Shown here piece by piece: positions 1 through 8,228 of a stretch of DNA of 64,000 nucleotides. Below the pieces are notes generated by a model. That model did no database searches and was not told the origin of the DNA. It saw only the letters and a program-made list of their open reading frames with translations. The position numbers and the translations under genes were made by a program. The DNA lies in the NCBI RefSeq assembly GCF_014230315.1, contig NZ_JACLAW010000006.1, forward strand, positions 1 through 64,000. Direction: 5' to 3'. Each line of letters opens with the position of its first letter. Within the stretch, counting starts at the first letter, position 1. The stretch comes from Novosphingobium flavum. Lineage in GTDB: Bacteria; Pseudomonadota; Alphaproteobacteria; Sphingomonadales; Sphingomonadaceae.

Positions 1-137
1 GGCGCGGGCCGCGGCGGCGCGGGCGGCGGCGGGGCAGGGGTCACCGGCCGGGGCGGGGGCGGCGCCGCCTTGGGCACGGCGCCGCAGGCGGCGACGAACA
101 GGAACAGGACCGGGGCCAGCGCGCGATTTGCCTTCAT
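1..137 (-). CDS. Proline-rich lipoprotein, N-terminal part only
   Basis: The gene starts at an ATG on the minus strand (base 137) and runs off the left edge. The visible 45 residues begin MKANRALAPVLFLFVAACG, a lipoprotein signal peptide with a V-A-A-C lipobox. A segment almost entirely of Pro and Ala follows, of the kind that spans from the outer membrane into the periplasm. The functional domain lies outside the window, so no role can be assigned. It is divergent from tlyA, with about 50 bp between the two starts. Confidence 0.6.
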   Translation of the reverse strand, partial: MKANRALAPVLFLFVAACGAVPKAAPPPPRPVTPAPPPPAPPRPA

Positions 138-186
138 CGGGCCGGTATGGAATGAGCAGCCGCTCCTGCACAACCCCGCAAGGCCG

Positions 187-990
187 ATGACCGACCGTCC
201 CACCGCTCACCCTGCCGCGAAAAAGTCTCCTGCTGGCAAAGCCGGGTCGGCCAAGGTCGGCAAGATCCGGCTCGACCAGCTGCTGGTCGATCGCGGCCTT
301 GCCGAAAGCCGCACCCGCGCCCAGGCCCTGGTCCTCGCCGGGCTCGTCTACTCGGGCGAGAGCAAGCTGGCCAAGCCCGGCCAGTCGCTCCCCGCCGATG
401 CCCCGGTCGAGGTGCGCGGGCGCGATCATCCGTGGGTCTCGCGCGGCGGGATCAAGCTGGCCCACGCGCTCGAACATTTCGCCCTCGATCCCGCCGGGGC
501 AACCGCGATGGACATCGGCTCCTCCACCGGCGGCTTCACCGACGTCCTGCTCCATCACGGCGCCGTGCGGGTCTTCGCTGTCGATTCCGGCACGAACCAG
601 CTTGCGTGGAAATTGCGGCAGGACCCGCGCGTCACCGTGCTCGAACAGACCAGCGCCCGCATCCTCACCCCGGCCGAAATCGACGCGCCGTGCGGCTGGG
701 TGGTCTGCGACGCCAGCTTCATCGGCCTGGCCAAGGTGCTGGAAGTGCCGCTTGCGCTGGCCGCGCCCAAATGCCGGCTCGTCGCCCTGATCAAGCCGCA
801 GTTCGAGGTCGGCCGGGCCGAAGTGGGCAAGGGCGGCGTGGTCCGCGATCCCGCGCTCCACCAGCGCGTCTGCGACGAGGTGCGCGCATGGCTGGAGGCC
901 GCCGGCTGGCGCATCCAGGGCATCGTCGAAAGCCCGATCAAGGGCCCCGAGGGCAATGTCGAGTTCCTCGTCTCGGCCGAACGCGGCTGA
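187..990 (+). CDS. tlyA: TlyA-family rRNA 2'-O-methyltransferase / haemolysin-like protein
   Basis: The predicted protein has 267 residues. It begins with an S4-type RNA-binding domain (about residues 26-85: RLDQLLVDRGLAESRTRAQ) followed by an FtsJ/RrmJ-like SAM methyltransferase fold with motif I DIGSSTGGF at residues 109-117 and later CDASF and KPQFEVG motifs. Family members methylate 16S and 23S rRNA ribose positions; the exact target here is inferred. The ATG at 187 is preferred over a possible TTG at 70, because the extra residues are low-complexity and cover the divergent lipoprotein start. The gene stands alone and is followed by a repeat-like spacer. Confidence 0.9.
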   Translation: MTDRPTAHPAAKKSPAGKAGSAKVGKIRLDQLLVDRGLAESRTRAQALVLAGLVYSGESKLAKPGQSLPADAPVEVRGRDHPWVSRGGIKLAHALEHFALDPAGATAMDIGSSTGGFTDVLLHHGAVRVFAVDSGTNQLAWKLRQDPRVTVLEQTSARILTPAEIDAPCGWVVCDASFIGLAKVLEVPLALAAPKCRLVALIKPQFEVGRAEVGKGGVVRDPALHQRVCDEVRAWLEAAGWRIQGIVESPIKGPEGNVEFLVSAERG

Positions 991-1048
991 TTTTTGGCGT
1001 TGGGACGGATCGACATTCAGGTCAGGGCATCCGAAAATCGTGGTTTTT

Positions 1049-1097
1049 CGTGACCCGGAGCGCAGCGTACTCAAAGTACGTGAGCACCGGAAGCACG
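1049..1097. repeat. Imperfect palindromic repeat-like sequence downstream of tlyA
   Basis: CGTG (1049) and CACG (1097), CCGG (1055) and CCGG (1087), and a CGTACT-CAA-AGTACG core (1066-1080) form a nested imperfect hairpin. It lies in the 285-bp non-coding gap after tlyA and could fold in the tlyA 3' end. There is no T tract. It resembles the dispersed intergenic repeats common in sphingomonad genomes, but I see no second copy in this window. Confidence 0.35.
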
Positions 1098-1275
1098 GGA
1101 AATCGGGATTTGCAGGCCGCCATGGGCTGAATGACGTTCCGTCCTAGCCCCTATGGGCAGGAAGCCTGTTCATTCCGGACAGGTCCGATGCGGAGGAATT
1201 GCCAGTCGACTCTACCGCCGCCAATATCCACGCGGGCGCAGAGCGAATCGGTCTTTCTTCTTAGCGTGAGGTAGC

Positions 1276-1830
1276 ATGAATCAGCTTGCGTCGTCCGGTC
1301 AGCTCAGGGCTTCCTTCCTGCGCTGGGCGTTGGTGCTCGTGCCGCTGGTGATGCTGCTCGGCTTCCTCTCGGGCAAGGCCGGCGGCTCGGTCGCTGACAG
1401 TCCGTGGTTCTATTCGCTCACCAAGCCGGCGCTCTATCCCCCGCCGGAAACCTTCCCCATCGTGTGGAGCCTGCTCTACCTGCTGATGGGCCTTGCCGCC
1501 GCCATGATCGGCGCCGCGCGCGGCGCCTCGGGCCGGGGCCTCGCCCTTTCGCTGTTCGTCCTGCAATTGCTGGTCAACCTTGCCTGGTCCCCGGTCTTCT
1601 TCGGCCTGCACAAGATGAGCGCGGCCCTCTACGTGCTCGCCGCGCTCGACATCGCGGTCCTGCTCACGGTCATCGCCTTCTGGCGGGTGCGCTACCAGGC
1701 GGCGCTGTTGCTCCTGCCCTATCTCGCCTGGGTCTGCTTTGCGACCCTACTCAACTGGCAGTTCATCGAGGCCAACCCCGAGGCGGCCGGGTACAGCTCC
1801 GCCAATGCCGTGACCCGGGTCCAGATCTGA
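1276..1830 (+). CDS. tspO: TspO/MBR family tryptophan-rich sensory protein
   Basis: This 184-residue integral membrane protein has five predicted hydrophobic helices and the family hallmarks: a PALYPPP turn after helix 1, a LAWSPVFF stretch in helix 3, and W-V-C-F-A-T-L-L-N-W in helix 5. TspO proteins bind tetrapyrroles and are linked to oxidative stress and, in phototrophic alphaproteobacteria, to carotenoid and bacteriochlorophyll gene control. A GTGAGG ribosome-binding site lies 5 bases before the ATG. Nothing nearby belongs to photosynthesis. UbiK, a respiratory-quinone factor, follows 37 bp downstream. Confidence 0.88.
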   Translation: MNQLASSGQLRASFLRWALVLVPLVMLLGFLSGKAGGSVADSPWFYSLTKPALYPPPETFPIVWSLLYLLMGLAAAMIGAARGASGRGLALSLFVLQLLVNLAWSPVFFGLHKMSAALYVLAALDIAVLLTVIAFWRVRYQAALLLLPYLAWVCFATLLNWQFIEANPEAAGYSSANAVTRVQI

Positions 1831-1867
1831 TCTTGCGCCGGAGCGAGGCAGAGGCCATCTAGGCCCC

Positions 1868-2116
1868 ATGCAGAGCGACAACCCCCTTTTCGCAGACCTC
1901 GCCAAGCTGGTGAACAGCGCGGCAGGCACCTTTGCCGGCATGGGCCGCGAAGCGGCCGAAGCGGCGCGCGAGCGGTTCAAGGAAAGCTTCGGCGGCCTCG
2001 ATTTCGTCAGCCGCGAGGAGTTCGAGACCGTGCGCGACATGGCCGCCAAGGCGCGCGAGGAAGCCGAACAGCTGAAAGCCCGCATCGCCGAACTGGAAGC
2101 GAAACTCGGCGGCTGA
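1868..2116 (+). CDS. ubiK: UbiK/YqiC-family accessory factor for ubiquinone biosynthesis
   Basis: This 82-residue acidic, helical protein matches the short BMFP/YqiC family: an amphipathic N-terminal segment (FADLAKLVNSAAGTFAG), a central VSREEFETVRDMAAKAREE block, and a C-terminal coiled coil ending LKARIAELEAKLGG. In Enterobacteria UbiK helps the soluble ubiquinone hydroxylases and binds lipids. That role here rests on family resemblance. The gene may be cotranscribed with tspO. Confidence 0.75.
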   Translation: MQSDNPLFADLAKLVNSAAGTFAGMGREAAEAARERFKESFGGLDFVSREEFETVRDMAAKAREEAEQLKARIAELEAKLGG

Positions 2117-2186
2117 GCCGCGCCGCGCGGGAACCAACGCGTGCCATCTCCGCTTTCCTTGCGATGGAATTTGCAAGGAATTGCTT

Positions 2187-2459
2187 GTGTTTACACAACT
2201 CAACCCGGCCATCCCGCTGCACGTGCTCGGCAAGGGGCCGGGCTATGCCTTCGGCCTGATCGACTACGGGCAGGAGCATAACCTGATCTGGGTCACGGCC
2301 CTCGATGACAGCGGTGAGATCTGGTGCGCCCCCAATCCCACGGTGCGCTTCGGCCGCAACTGGACCATGGGCCGCGCCGAAAATCCGCTGATCACGCGGG
2401 ACAAGGCCGAGCGGCGCGAGCGGCTGGGCAAGGGCGAGGGCGCATCGCCCGCGGCCTGA
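2187..2459 (+). CDS. Conserved small protein of unknown function
   Basis: The predicted 90-residue soluble protein begins MFTQLNPAIPLHVLGKGPG and contains a compact beta-rich core (FGLIDYGQEHNLIWVTALD, then EIWCAPNPTVRF). The start is set at GTG 2187 because AAGGAA at 2175-2180 lies 6 bases upstream; the TTG at 2181 would abut that site. The C-terminal 25 residues are charged and low in complexity. I do not recognise a characterised family. It sits directly upstream of recO with a 40-bp gap. Confidence 0.7.
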   Translation: MFTQLNPAIPLHVLGKGPGYAFGLIDYGQEHNLIWVTALDDSGEIWCAPNPTVRFGRNWTMGRAENPLITRDKAERRERLGKGEGASPAA

Positions 2460-2499
2460 CCATCTTGCGCGCGCCGCCCGGGCGCCTAGACCTGCGGGC

Positions 2500-3126
2500 A
2501 TGACGCCGACCGAACCGGATGATGCCGAGGCTTCGCGCGAAGCCATCGTCTGTGCCGTCCGCCCCCACGGCGAGACGGCCGTGATCGTCCGCCTGCTCAC
2601 CGCGCAGTCCGGCCTCGTCGCGGCCTATGTCGCCGGCGGGCGCGGGCGGCAGCTGCGCCCGGTGCTGATCCCCGGCAATTCGGTCGCCGCGGAATGGCGC
2701 GCCCGCTCGGAAAGCCAGCTGCCTTTCGCCCGGATCGAACTCGCCGCCAGCCGCGCGCCCTTCCTCACCGAACCGCTGCCCGCCGCCGCGATTGACTGGG
2801 CCACTGCGCTCACCGCCGCCGCGCTCCCCGAACGCCAGCCCTTTCCGGCGCTGCACGAGGCCCTGTCGGCCCTGCTCGATGCGGTGTGCCATGCCCCCTC
2901 GGCACGCGGCTGGCTCCCCGCCATGGTGTCCTACGAGGCCCTGCTGCTGCGCGATCTCGGCTACGGCGCCCCGCCGCCCTTCCCGCCGCGAGGCGATTTT
3001 TCGGCGAATTTGGCCCTGTTGGACCGTCTCGGCCCTGCTCTGGCGCGCTATCCGCTTGCGACCTGCCGATCCGATGTTATGGCGGCGCGCGCCCTCCTGC
3101 GGGAGCGGCTCGGCAGGATGGAATAG
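2500..3126 (+). CDS. recO: DNA repair protein RecO
   Basis: The 208-residue protein begins with the RecO OB-fold region: AIVCAVRPHGETAVIVRLLTA, then GLVAAYVAGGRGR and a basic-aromatic LRPVLIPGNSVAAEW stretch. The helical C-terminal domain (SYEALLLRDLGYG near residue 150) follows. RecO acts with RecR to load RecA onto SSB-coated single-stranded DNA. I see none of the cysteines that form the zinc site in some RecO proteins. leuB begins 15 bp downstream, so the two may be cotranscribed. Confidence 0.85.
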   Translation: MTPTEPDDAEASREAIVCAVRPHGETAVIVRLLTAQSGLVAAYVAGGRGRQLRPVLIPGNSVAAEWRARSESQLPFARIELAASRAPFLTEPLPAAAIDWATALTAAALPERQPFPALHEALSALLDAVCHAPSARGWLPAMVSYEALLLRDLGYGAPPPFPPRGDFSANLALLDRLGPALARYPLATCRSDVMAARALLRERLGRME

Positions 3127-3141
3127 CAGGCAGGGTTCGAG

Positions 3142-4185
3142 ATGAAGATTGCGGTTTTCGCCGGCGACGGGATCGGTCCGGAAGTCACGCAGGAAGCGGT
3201 GCGGGTGCTCAAGGCGCTGGGTCTGCCCGGTCTCGAACTGGTCGAGGGCGATGTCGGCGGCGCCGCCTGGCGCAAGCACGGCCATCCGCTGCCCGAAGCG
3301 ACGCTGGAGATCGCCCGCGCCGCCGATGCCATCCTGTTCGGCGCGGTCGGCGATTTCGAGTGTGACGGGCTGGAGCGTCACCTCCGGCCGGAACAGGCGA
3401 TCCTCGGCCTGCGCAAGGAACTCGGCCTCTTCGCCAACCTGCGCCCCGCGCGGGTCTTCGCGGGCCTCGAAAGCCACTCGGCCCTGCGCCCCGAAGTCGC
3501 CGGTGCGATCGATCTGCTGATCGTGCGCGAACTCAACGGCGACGTCTATTTCGGCGAGAAGGGGATCGACGATCTCCCCGGCGGCGGCCGCCGCGGCTGG
3601 GACATGATGAGCTACACCGACGCCGAAGTGCGCCGCATCGCCCATGTCGGCTTCAAGGCCGCGCAAGGGCGTAACGGAAAGCTCTGCTCGGTCGACAAGG
3701 CCAATGTCCTCGAAACCTCGCAGGTCTGGCGCGACACGGTGATCGAGGTCGCCGCCGAATACCCCGACGTCGAACTCAGCCATATGTATGTCGACAATGC
3801 GGCGATGCAGCTGGTCAAGAACCCCGGCGCTTTCGACGTGATCGTCACCGGCAACCTGTTCGGCGACATTCTCTCCGATCAGGCCTCGATGTGCGTCGGC
3901 TCGATCGGCCTGCTCGCCTCGGCTTCCATGGCTGTCGGAACCAAGGGCCTCTACGAGCCGATCCACGGCTCGGCGCCCGACATCGCCGGCAAGGGCCTTG
4001 CCAACCCGATGGCCACGATCCTCTCCGCCGCCATGCTGCTGCGCCACTCGTTCGGCCTTGAGGCTGAGGCCGCGCGGATCGAAGCTGCCGTGGCCAAGGC
4101 CTTGGCTGACGGCATTTTCGGCGGCGATCTCGGCGGCTCCTATGGCACCGCCGCCATCGGCGATGCCGTGCTCGAAAGGCTCTGA
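3142..4185 (+). CDS. leuB: 3-isopropylmalate dehydrogenase
   Basis: The 347-residue protein matches the IPMDH/IDH beta-decarboxylating dehydrogenase family: [10 protein letters not shown] at the N-terminus, [18 protein letters not shown], a [14 protein letters not shown] substrate loop, catalytic Lys and Asp in [12 protein letters not shown] and [16 protein letters not shown], and the NAD site [17 protein letters not shown]. It oxidatively decarboxylates 3-isopropylmalate in leucine synthesis. leuA, leuC and leuD are not nearby. A glycosyltransferase starts 3 bp after the stop codon. Confidence 0.95.
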   Translation: MKIAVFAGDGIGPEVTQEAVRVLKALGLPGLELVEGDVGGAAWRKHGHPLPEATLEIARAADAILFGAVGDFECDGLERHLRPEQAILGLRKELGLFANLRPARVFAGLESHSALRPEVAGAIDLLIVRELNGDVYFGEKGIDDLPGGGRRGWDMMSYTDAEVRRIAHVGFKAAQGRNGKLCSVDKANVLETSQVWRDTVIEVAAEYPDVELSHMYVDNAAMQLVKNPGAFDVIVTGNLFGDILSDQASMCVGSIGLLASASMAVGTKGLYEPIHGSAPDIAGKGLANPMATILSAAMLLRHSFGLEAEAARIEAAVAKALADGIFGGDLGGSYGTAAIGDAVLERL

Positions 4186-4188
4186 GCC

Positions 4189-5325
4189 ATGAGCGGGGGG
4201 AACATCCGGCTCGGCATCGTCCTGCCGACCTACAACGAACGCGGCAACCTGCGCACGATGGTCCAGCGGCTCGACGCTGCGCTCACCGGGATCGAGTGGG
4301 AAGTCATCGTCGTTGACGACAACTCGCCCGACGGCACGGCCGATGAAGCCCGCGTCCTCGCCAACGAGGACCGCCGCGTCCGCATCCTCCAGCGCATCGG
4401 CCGCCGGGGGCTTTCCTCGGCCGCGATCGAGGGCATGTGCGCCACCGCCGCGCCCGTCGTCGCGGTGATGGACGCCGATCACCAGCACGATCCGGAGCTG
4501 CTGCCCGGCATGCTCGCCGCGATCGAAAGCGGCGAACACGACCTGTCCTACGCCAGCCGCTTCGCCGAGGGCGCCAGCACCGATGCCTGGGGCCGGCCCG
4601 ACCGGGTCAAGGCTTCTGGCATGGCCAACAAGCTCGCCCGCAAGGTCACCGGCGTGACTTTGTCGGACCCGATGAGCGGCTATTTCATGCTGCGCACCGA
4701 AACCCTGCGCAAGGACGCCCACCGCCTGTCCGGCGTCGGCTTCAAGATCCTGCTCGACATCCTCGCCACGGTCGACGCGCCGCTGCGGATCAAGGAATTT
4801 CCGATGAACTTCGCCGCTCGCGCCGAAGGCGAATCGAAGCTTGACCGCACGGTGGTCTTCGAATTCCTCGTCGGGCTTTACGACAAGTGGCTCGGCCGCA
4901 TCATCCCCACCCGCTTCGCCCTGTTCGGCACGGTCGGCGCGATGGGCGTCGCGGTCCAGCTCGGCGCGCTGTGGTTCCTGCTCCACCTCGTCTTCGGCGA
5001 ACGCTTCGTCTACGGCCACTGGACCAACGAGACCACCTTCAACGTCGCCAATTCGCTGGCGGCCATCGTGGCGATGAGCTTCAACTTCGTCCTCAACAAC
5101 GAGCTGACCTATTCCGACAAGCGCCTGCGCGGCTTCACCCCGCTGCTGCGCGGCTGGGCCAAGTTCGCCCTGACCTGCTCGCTCGGCCTGCTCACCAACG
5201 TCGGCTCCGCCGCCGCGCTCAAAGCCATGGGCTTCCACGACTTCGTCGCCGTGATCATCGGCATCGTCCTCGGCTCGGTCTGGAACTTCGCGCTGAGCAG
5301 CAAGTTCGTCTGGGGCAAGTACTGA
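4189..5325 (+). CDS. Polyprenol-phosphate glycosyltransferase (GT2, DPM1-like) fused to a GtrA domain
   Basis: Residues 5-230 form a GT-A fold like dolichol-phosphate mannose synthase, with VLPTYNERGNL, VVDDNSPDGT, the DxD-type VMDADHQHDP and a DPMSGYFMLR motif. Residues 235-378 form a GtrA-like domain with four predicted membrane helices beginning IPTRFALFGTVGAMGVAVQLG. Such fusions charge a polyprenyl phosphate with a hexose and may flip it. The convergent neighbour is a PMT-type transferase that uses polyprenyl-phosphate sugars, so the pair probably supplies and consumes the same donor. The sugar and final target are unknown. Confidence 0.85.
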   Translation: MSGGNIRLGIVLPTYNERGNLRTMVQRLDAALTGIEWEVIVVDDNSPDGTADEARVLANEDRRVRILQRIGRRGLSSAAIEGMCATAAPVVAVMDADHQHDPELLPGMLAAIESGEHDLSYASRFAEGASTDAWGRPDRVKASGMANKLARKVTGVTLSDPMSGYFMLRTETLRKDAHRLSGVGFKILLDILATVDAPLRIKEFPMNFAARAEGESKLDRTVVFEFLVGLYDKWLGRIIPTRFALFGTVGAMGVAVQLGALWFLLHLVFGERFVYGHWTNETTFNVANSLAAIVAMSFNFVLNNELTYSDKRLRGFTPLLRGWAKFALTCSLGLLTNVGSAAALKAMGFHDFVAVIIGIVLGSVWNFALSSKFVWGKY

Positions 5326-5334
5326 GGGCCTGAT

Positions 5335-5394
5335 CCCCTCCCTCAGGCGGGAGGGGCAGCGAGCCAGCCAGCGGTGTTCGCAGCGGGGCGGGCC
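5335..5394. repeat. REP-like element, copy B1
   Basis: A perfect 8-bp inverted repeat (CCCCTCCC, loop TCAGGC, GGGAGGGG) is followed by GCAGCGAG, a short variable stretch, and CGCAGCGGGGCGGGCC. The same parts in the same order occur at 15010-15076. This copy fills the space between two convergent glycosyltransferase genes. Confidence 0.7.
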
Positions 5395-5412
5395 CTGGTG
5401 CGACCAACAGCC

Positions 5413-6732
5413 TCACCGCCAGCTGGGTAGCCACATCCAGAACTCGAAGCTCTTGTGCCCGCAGCACAGCGCCGCCGCCGAGAGGATCGGGAAGAACACC
5501 GCGAACAGCACCAGCGCCAGCGCCACGACCCCCGGCCCCACCCAGCGCCAGCGGTCCCTGCGCCGTGCGATCTCATCCAGCGCCAGCGCAAGGCAGGCCA
5601 TCAGGTAAGCCCCCGGCAGCAGGTAGTGATAATAAAACTGCACCGGCTTGCCGTTGCGGATCCACATCGTCACGCAGGCGACATAGAACAGCGCAGCCGC
5701 CAGCGCGTCCTTGCGGCCCTTCTTCAAACCCGCCCACAGCGCCCAGCCCACCGCCGGCAGCCCCGCCCACATCGCCAGCGGATTGCCCAGCATGACCACG
5801 CCGCGCTGGGCCCCGTCGATGTTCTGGTAGAGGAACCAGATCGAACGCTTGTCGATCACCCATTCCCACCAGACCGACTGGTAGGGATGGTGCTTCTTCA
5901 CCGATTCCTGCAACCGCAGCATGTAGCCTTGGTATTCCACCAGCTTCAGCGGATTCACCGGCCGCTCGGCATAGAAGAAGGTCGGCAGGAAGGTCAGGAA
6001 ATAGACCAGCAGCGGCACCGTGCCGAGCCACAGCGCCCCTTCGGCCAGGCTGATCCCCGGCACCGGCGCACCCTCGGTCGCCAGCATGAACTTCCGCCCA
6101 TGCCGCCTTACCCGCAGCCACAGGAAGCCAAGCCCCGGCAGGGCCGCCGCCGCCACCGCGTTCCACTTCGCCCCCAGCGCAAGGCCAAGGAACACCCCCG
6201 CGAGCAACGACCGCCAGCGCGCCTGTCCCGGAAACCGCACGGCCCCCGCCAGCATCCACATCGCCAGCATGACGAAGCTCGCCATGAACATGTCGAGCAT
6301 GGCGATCCGGCTCATCACGAACCAGGCGAAGTTGCCCGCCAGCAGCAGGGTCCCCGCCACCGTCGCCCAGGTCCGCCCGCTCGCCAGCCACAGCGCGCGG
6401 CTATAGGCGAACAGGCCAAGGCTGCCGAACAGCGCCGGAAAGGTTCGCCACGCCCGCGGCGTATCGCCCAGCAGGGCGATCCCGGCCGCGATCAGCTCCT
6501 TGCCGACCAGCGGATGCTCCGGGTTCTGGGGCTTGGCCAGGGTCAGCAGCACCTTGGCCGCCTTCACATAGTGGACCTCATCGAAATAGATCCGCGAAGG
6601 CACGTGCAGCCGGATCCACAGCAGGGCGAGGAAGGCGAAGGCGACCAGGCCGCACCACGCGATCGGGTCCTTATCGGCCTGGCCGGGCCCGATCTGGCCG
6701 GGAAGGGTTCGGTTCAAGTGGGCGCGCAGCAT
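5413..6732 (-). CDS. Phospholipid carrier-dependent (PMT-type, GT39-like) glycosyltransferase
   Basis: This 439-residue polytopic inner-membrane protein belongs to the dolichyl-phosphate-mannose protein mannosyltransferase superfamily. Its first periplasmic loop has the acidic catalytic motif IYFDEVHYVKAAK followed by EHPLVGKELIA. A long central region with KHHPYQSVWWEW precedes C-terminal helices containing VQFYYHYLLPGAYL. It would transfer a sugar from a polyprenyl phosphate to protein or glycan on the periplasmic side. It is convergent with the GT2/GtrA gene and divergent from metZ. Confidence 0.82.
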   Translation of the reverse strand: MLRAHLNRTLPGQIGPGQADKDPIAWCGLVAFAFLALLWIRLHVPSRIYFDEVHYVKAAKVLLTLAKPQNPEHPLVGKELIAAGIALLGDTPRAWRTFPALFGSLGLFAYSRALWLASGRTWATVAGTLLLAGNFAWFVMSRIAMLDMFMASFVMLAMWMLAGAVRFPGQARWRSLLAGVFLGLALGAKWNAVAAAALPGLGFLWLRVRRHGRKFMLATEGAPVPGISLAEGALWLGTVPLLVYFLTFLPTFFYAERPVNPLKLVEYQGYMLRLQESVKKHHPYQSVWWEWVIDKRSIWFLYQNIDGAQRGVVMLGNPLAMWAGLPAVGWALWAGLKKGRKDALAAALFYVACVTMWIRNGKPVQFYYHYLLPGAYLMACLALALDEIARRRDRWRWVGPGVVALALVLFAVFFPILSAAALCCGHKSFEFWMWLPSWR

Positions 6733-6813
6733 CGCCAGCGCGGATAGCGGGCGAGGGCGGCCTTGCGCAAGCGCGCTTGCCCCGGCGCGCCGCCGAAACT
6801 AAGGGACAGGCCC

Positions 6814-8022
6814 ATGAAGAAGACCACCGGCCTCGATCGCACCGTCACCCGCAACTGGCGCCCCGCAACGCAAGCCCTGCGCGGCGGCACCTGGCGCTCG
6901 GAACACGGCGAGACCAGCGAAAGCCTCTATCTCACCTCGGGCTACACTTACGACGATGCGGCCACCGTCGCCGCTCGCTTCGCCGGTGAACAGCCGGGCA
7001 TGACCTATTCGCGCCTGCAGAACCCCACGGTTGCCATGCTGGAAGAGCGCATCGCCCTGATGGAAGGGGCCGAGGCTTGCCGCACCCAGGCCACCGGCAT
7101 GGCCGCGATGACCGCCGCCCTGCTCTGCCAGCTCTCGGCCGGCGATCACATCGTCGCCGCCAAGGCAGCCTTTGGCTCGTGCCGCTGGCTGGTCGATTCG
7201 CTGCTGCCCCGCTTCGGGATCGAGGGCACGGTGATCGACGCGACCGACAATGCCGCTTGGGAAGCCGCGATCCGGCCCAACACCAAGGTCTTTTTCTACG
7301 AGACCCCGGCCAACCCGACGCTCGAAATCGTCGACATGGCCTTCGTCAGCGCTCTGGCCAAGGCCCACGGCATCGTCACCGTGGTCGACAATGCGTTCTG
7401 CTCGCCGGTGATCCAGCGCCCGCTCGATTTCGGGGCCGACGTCGTGGCCTATTCGGCCACCAAGTTCATGGACGGACAGGGCCGGGTCATGGCTGGCGCG
7501 GTCTGCGGCACGGCCGAGTTCATCAACGACAAGCTGCTCCCGTTCCAGCGCAACACCGGGCCCAACCTCGCGCCGTTCAACGCCTGGGTCGTGCTCAAGG
7601 GGCTGGAAACGATGGACCTGCGCCTGCGCCAGCAGAGCGCCAATGCGCTCGAGGTCGGCCGCTTCCTCGAAACCCGCGTGCCGAAGATCATGCACCCGGG
7701 CCTCGAAAGCCATCCGCAGTTCGCCCTCGCGCAGAAGCAGATGACCATGCCCGGCGCGATCTTCTCGATCATCCTCGATGGCGGGCGCGCTCAGGCCTGG
7801 GCCCTGCTCGATGCGCTGCAACTGATCGATATCTCGAACAACATCGGCGATACCCGCTCGCTGATGTGCCACCCGGCGACGACCACCCACCACAACGTCG
7901 GCCCCGAAGGCCGCGCCGCGATGGGCGTGGGTGATGGGATGCTGCGCCTCAACGTCGGCCTCGAAGACCCGGCCGACCTGATCGAGGATCTCGACCAGGC
8001 CCTCACCGCCGCCGGGCTTTAA
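6814..8022 (+). CDS. metZ: O-succinylhomoserine sulfhydrylase
   Basis: The 402-residue PLP enzyme belongs to the Cys/Met metabolism transsulfuration family. Visible landmarks are YSRLQNPTV near residue 65, METC-type EACRTQATGMAA, FYETPANPTLEIVD, the cofactor aspartate in VVDNAF (about residue 192) and the Schiff-base lysine K217 in SATKFMDGQGR. It makes homocysteine from O-succinylhomoserine and sulfide. The start is ATG 6814, with AAGGGA 7 bases upstream; a start at 6763 would add an atypical basic leader. In many alphaproteobacteria apaG follows metZ directly; here a histidine kinase and another gene lie between them. A large palindromic repeat begins 5 nt after the stop codon. Confidence 0.93.
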   Translation: MKKTTGLDRTVTRNWRPATQALRGGTWRSEHGETSESLYLTSGYTYDDAATVAARFAGEQPGMTYSRLQNPTVAMLEERIALMEGAEACRTQATGMAAMTAALLCQLSAGDHIVAAKAAFGSCRWLVDSLLPRFGIEGTVIDATDNAAWEAAIRPNTKVFFYETPANPTLEIVDMAFVSALAKAHGIVTVVDNAFCSPVIQRPLDFGADVVAYSATKFMDGQGRVMAGAVCGTAEFINDKLLPFQRNTGPNLAPFNAWVVLKGLETMDLRLRQQSANALEVGRFLETRVPKIMHPGLESHPQFALAQKQMTMPGAIFSIILDGGRAQAWALLDALQLIDISNNIGDTRSLMCHPATTTHHNVGPEGRAAMGVGDGMLRLNVGLEDPADLIEDLDQALTAAGL

Positions 8023-8027
8023 GTTAC

Positions 8028-8217
8028 GGTGCGCCCTTGGCCTCCGCCAAGGGCTTGCGGCGAGTCTGGTGCATGGATCGGGGCAAGCTGAGCTTTCCCC
8101 TTGCGCGGCACCGGCCCGCTCCCCCGGCCCAACCACCCATTGAGTGTACCCTGTGGGTGGTTGGGCCGGGGGAGCGGGCCGGTGCCGCAAGCCTCCTGCG
8201 GATGCAGGAGGCGCACC
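8028..8217. repeat. Compound palindromic repeat, copy A1 (two inverted units)
   Basis: This 190-bp element is one nested inverted repeat. Outer arms GGTGCGCC (8028-8035) and GGCGCACC (8210-8217) enclose two side hairpins: CCCTTGG/CCAAGGG at 8034-8053 and GCCTCCTGC/GCAGGAGGC at 8191-8212. Inside them, GGCTTGCGG (8052-8060) pairs with CCGCAAGCC (8185-8193). The core is a perfect 35-bp inverted repeat (8105-8139 with 8154-8188) around a 14-nt loop. About 45 bp (8061-8105) interrupt the left unit relative to the copy at 43691. It starts 5 nt after the metZ stop. Confidence 0.88.
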
Positions 8218-8228
8218 AAACAAAAAAC

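Noticed and set aside
2392..5238. A 948-codon open frame on the minus strand opposite recO, leuB and the glycosyltransferase
   Set aside because: Its translation is low-complexity (Arg, Gly, Glu and His-rich runs) and it lies antisense to three recognisable genes. Long antisense frames are expected in GC-rich coding DNA.
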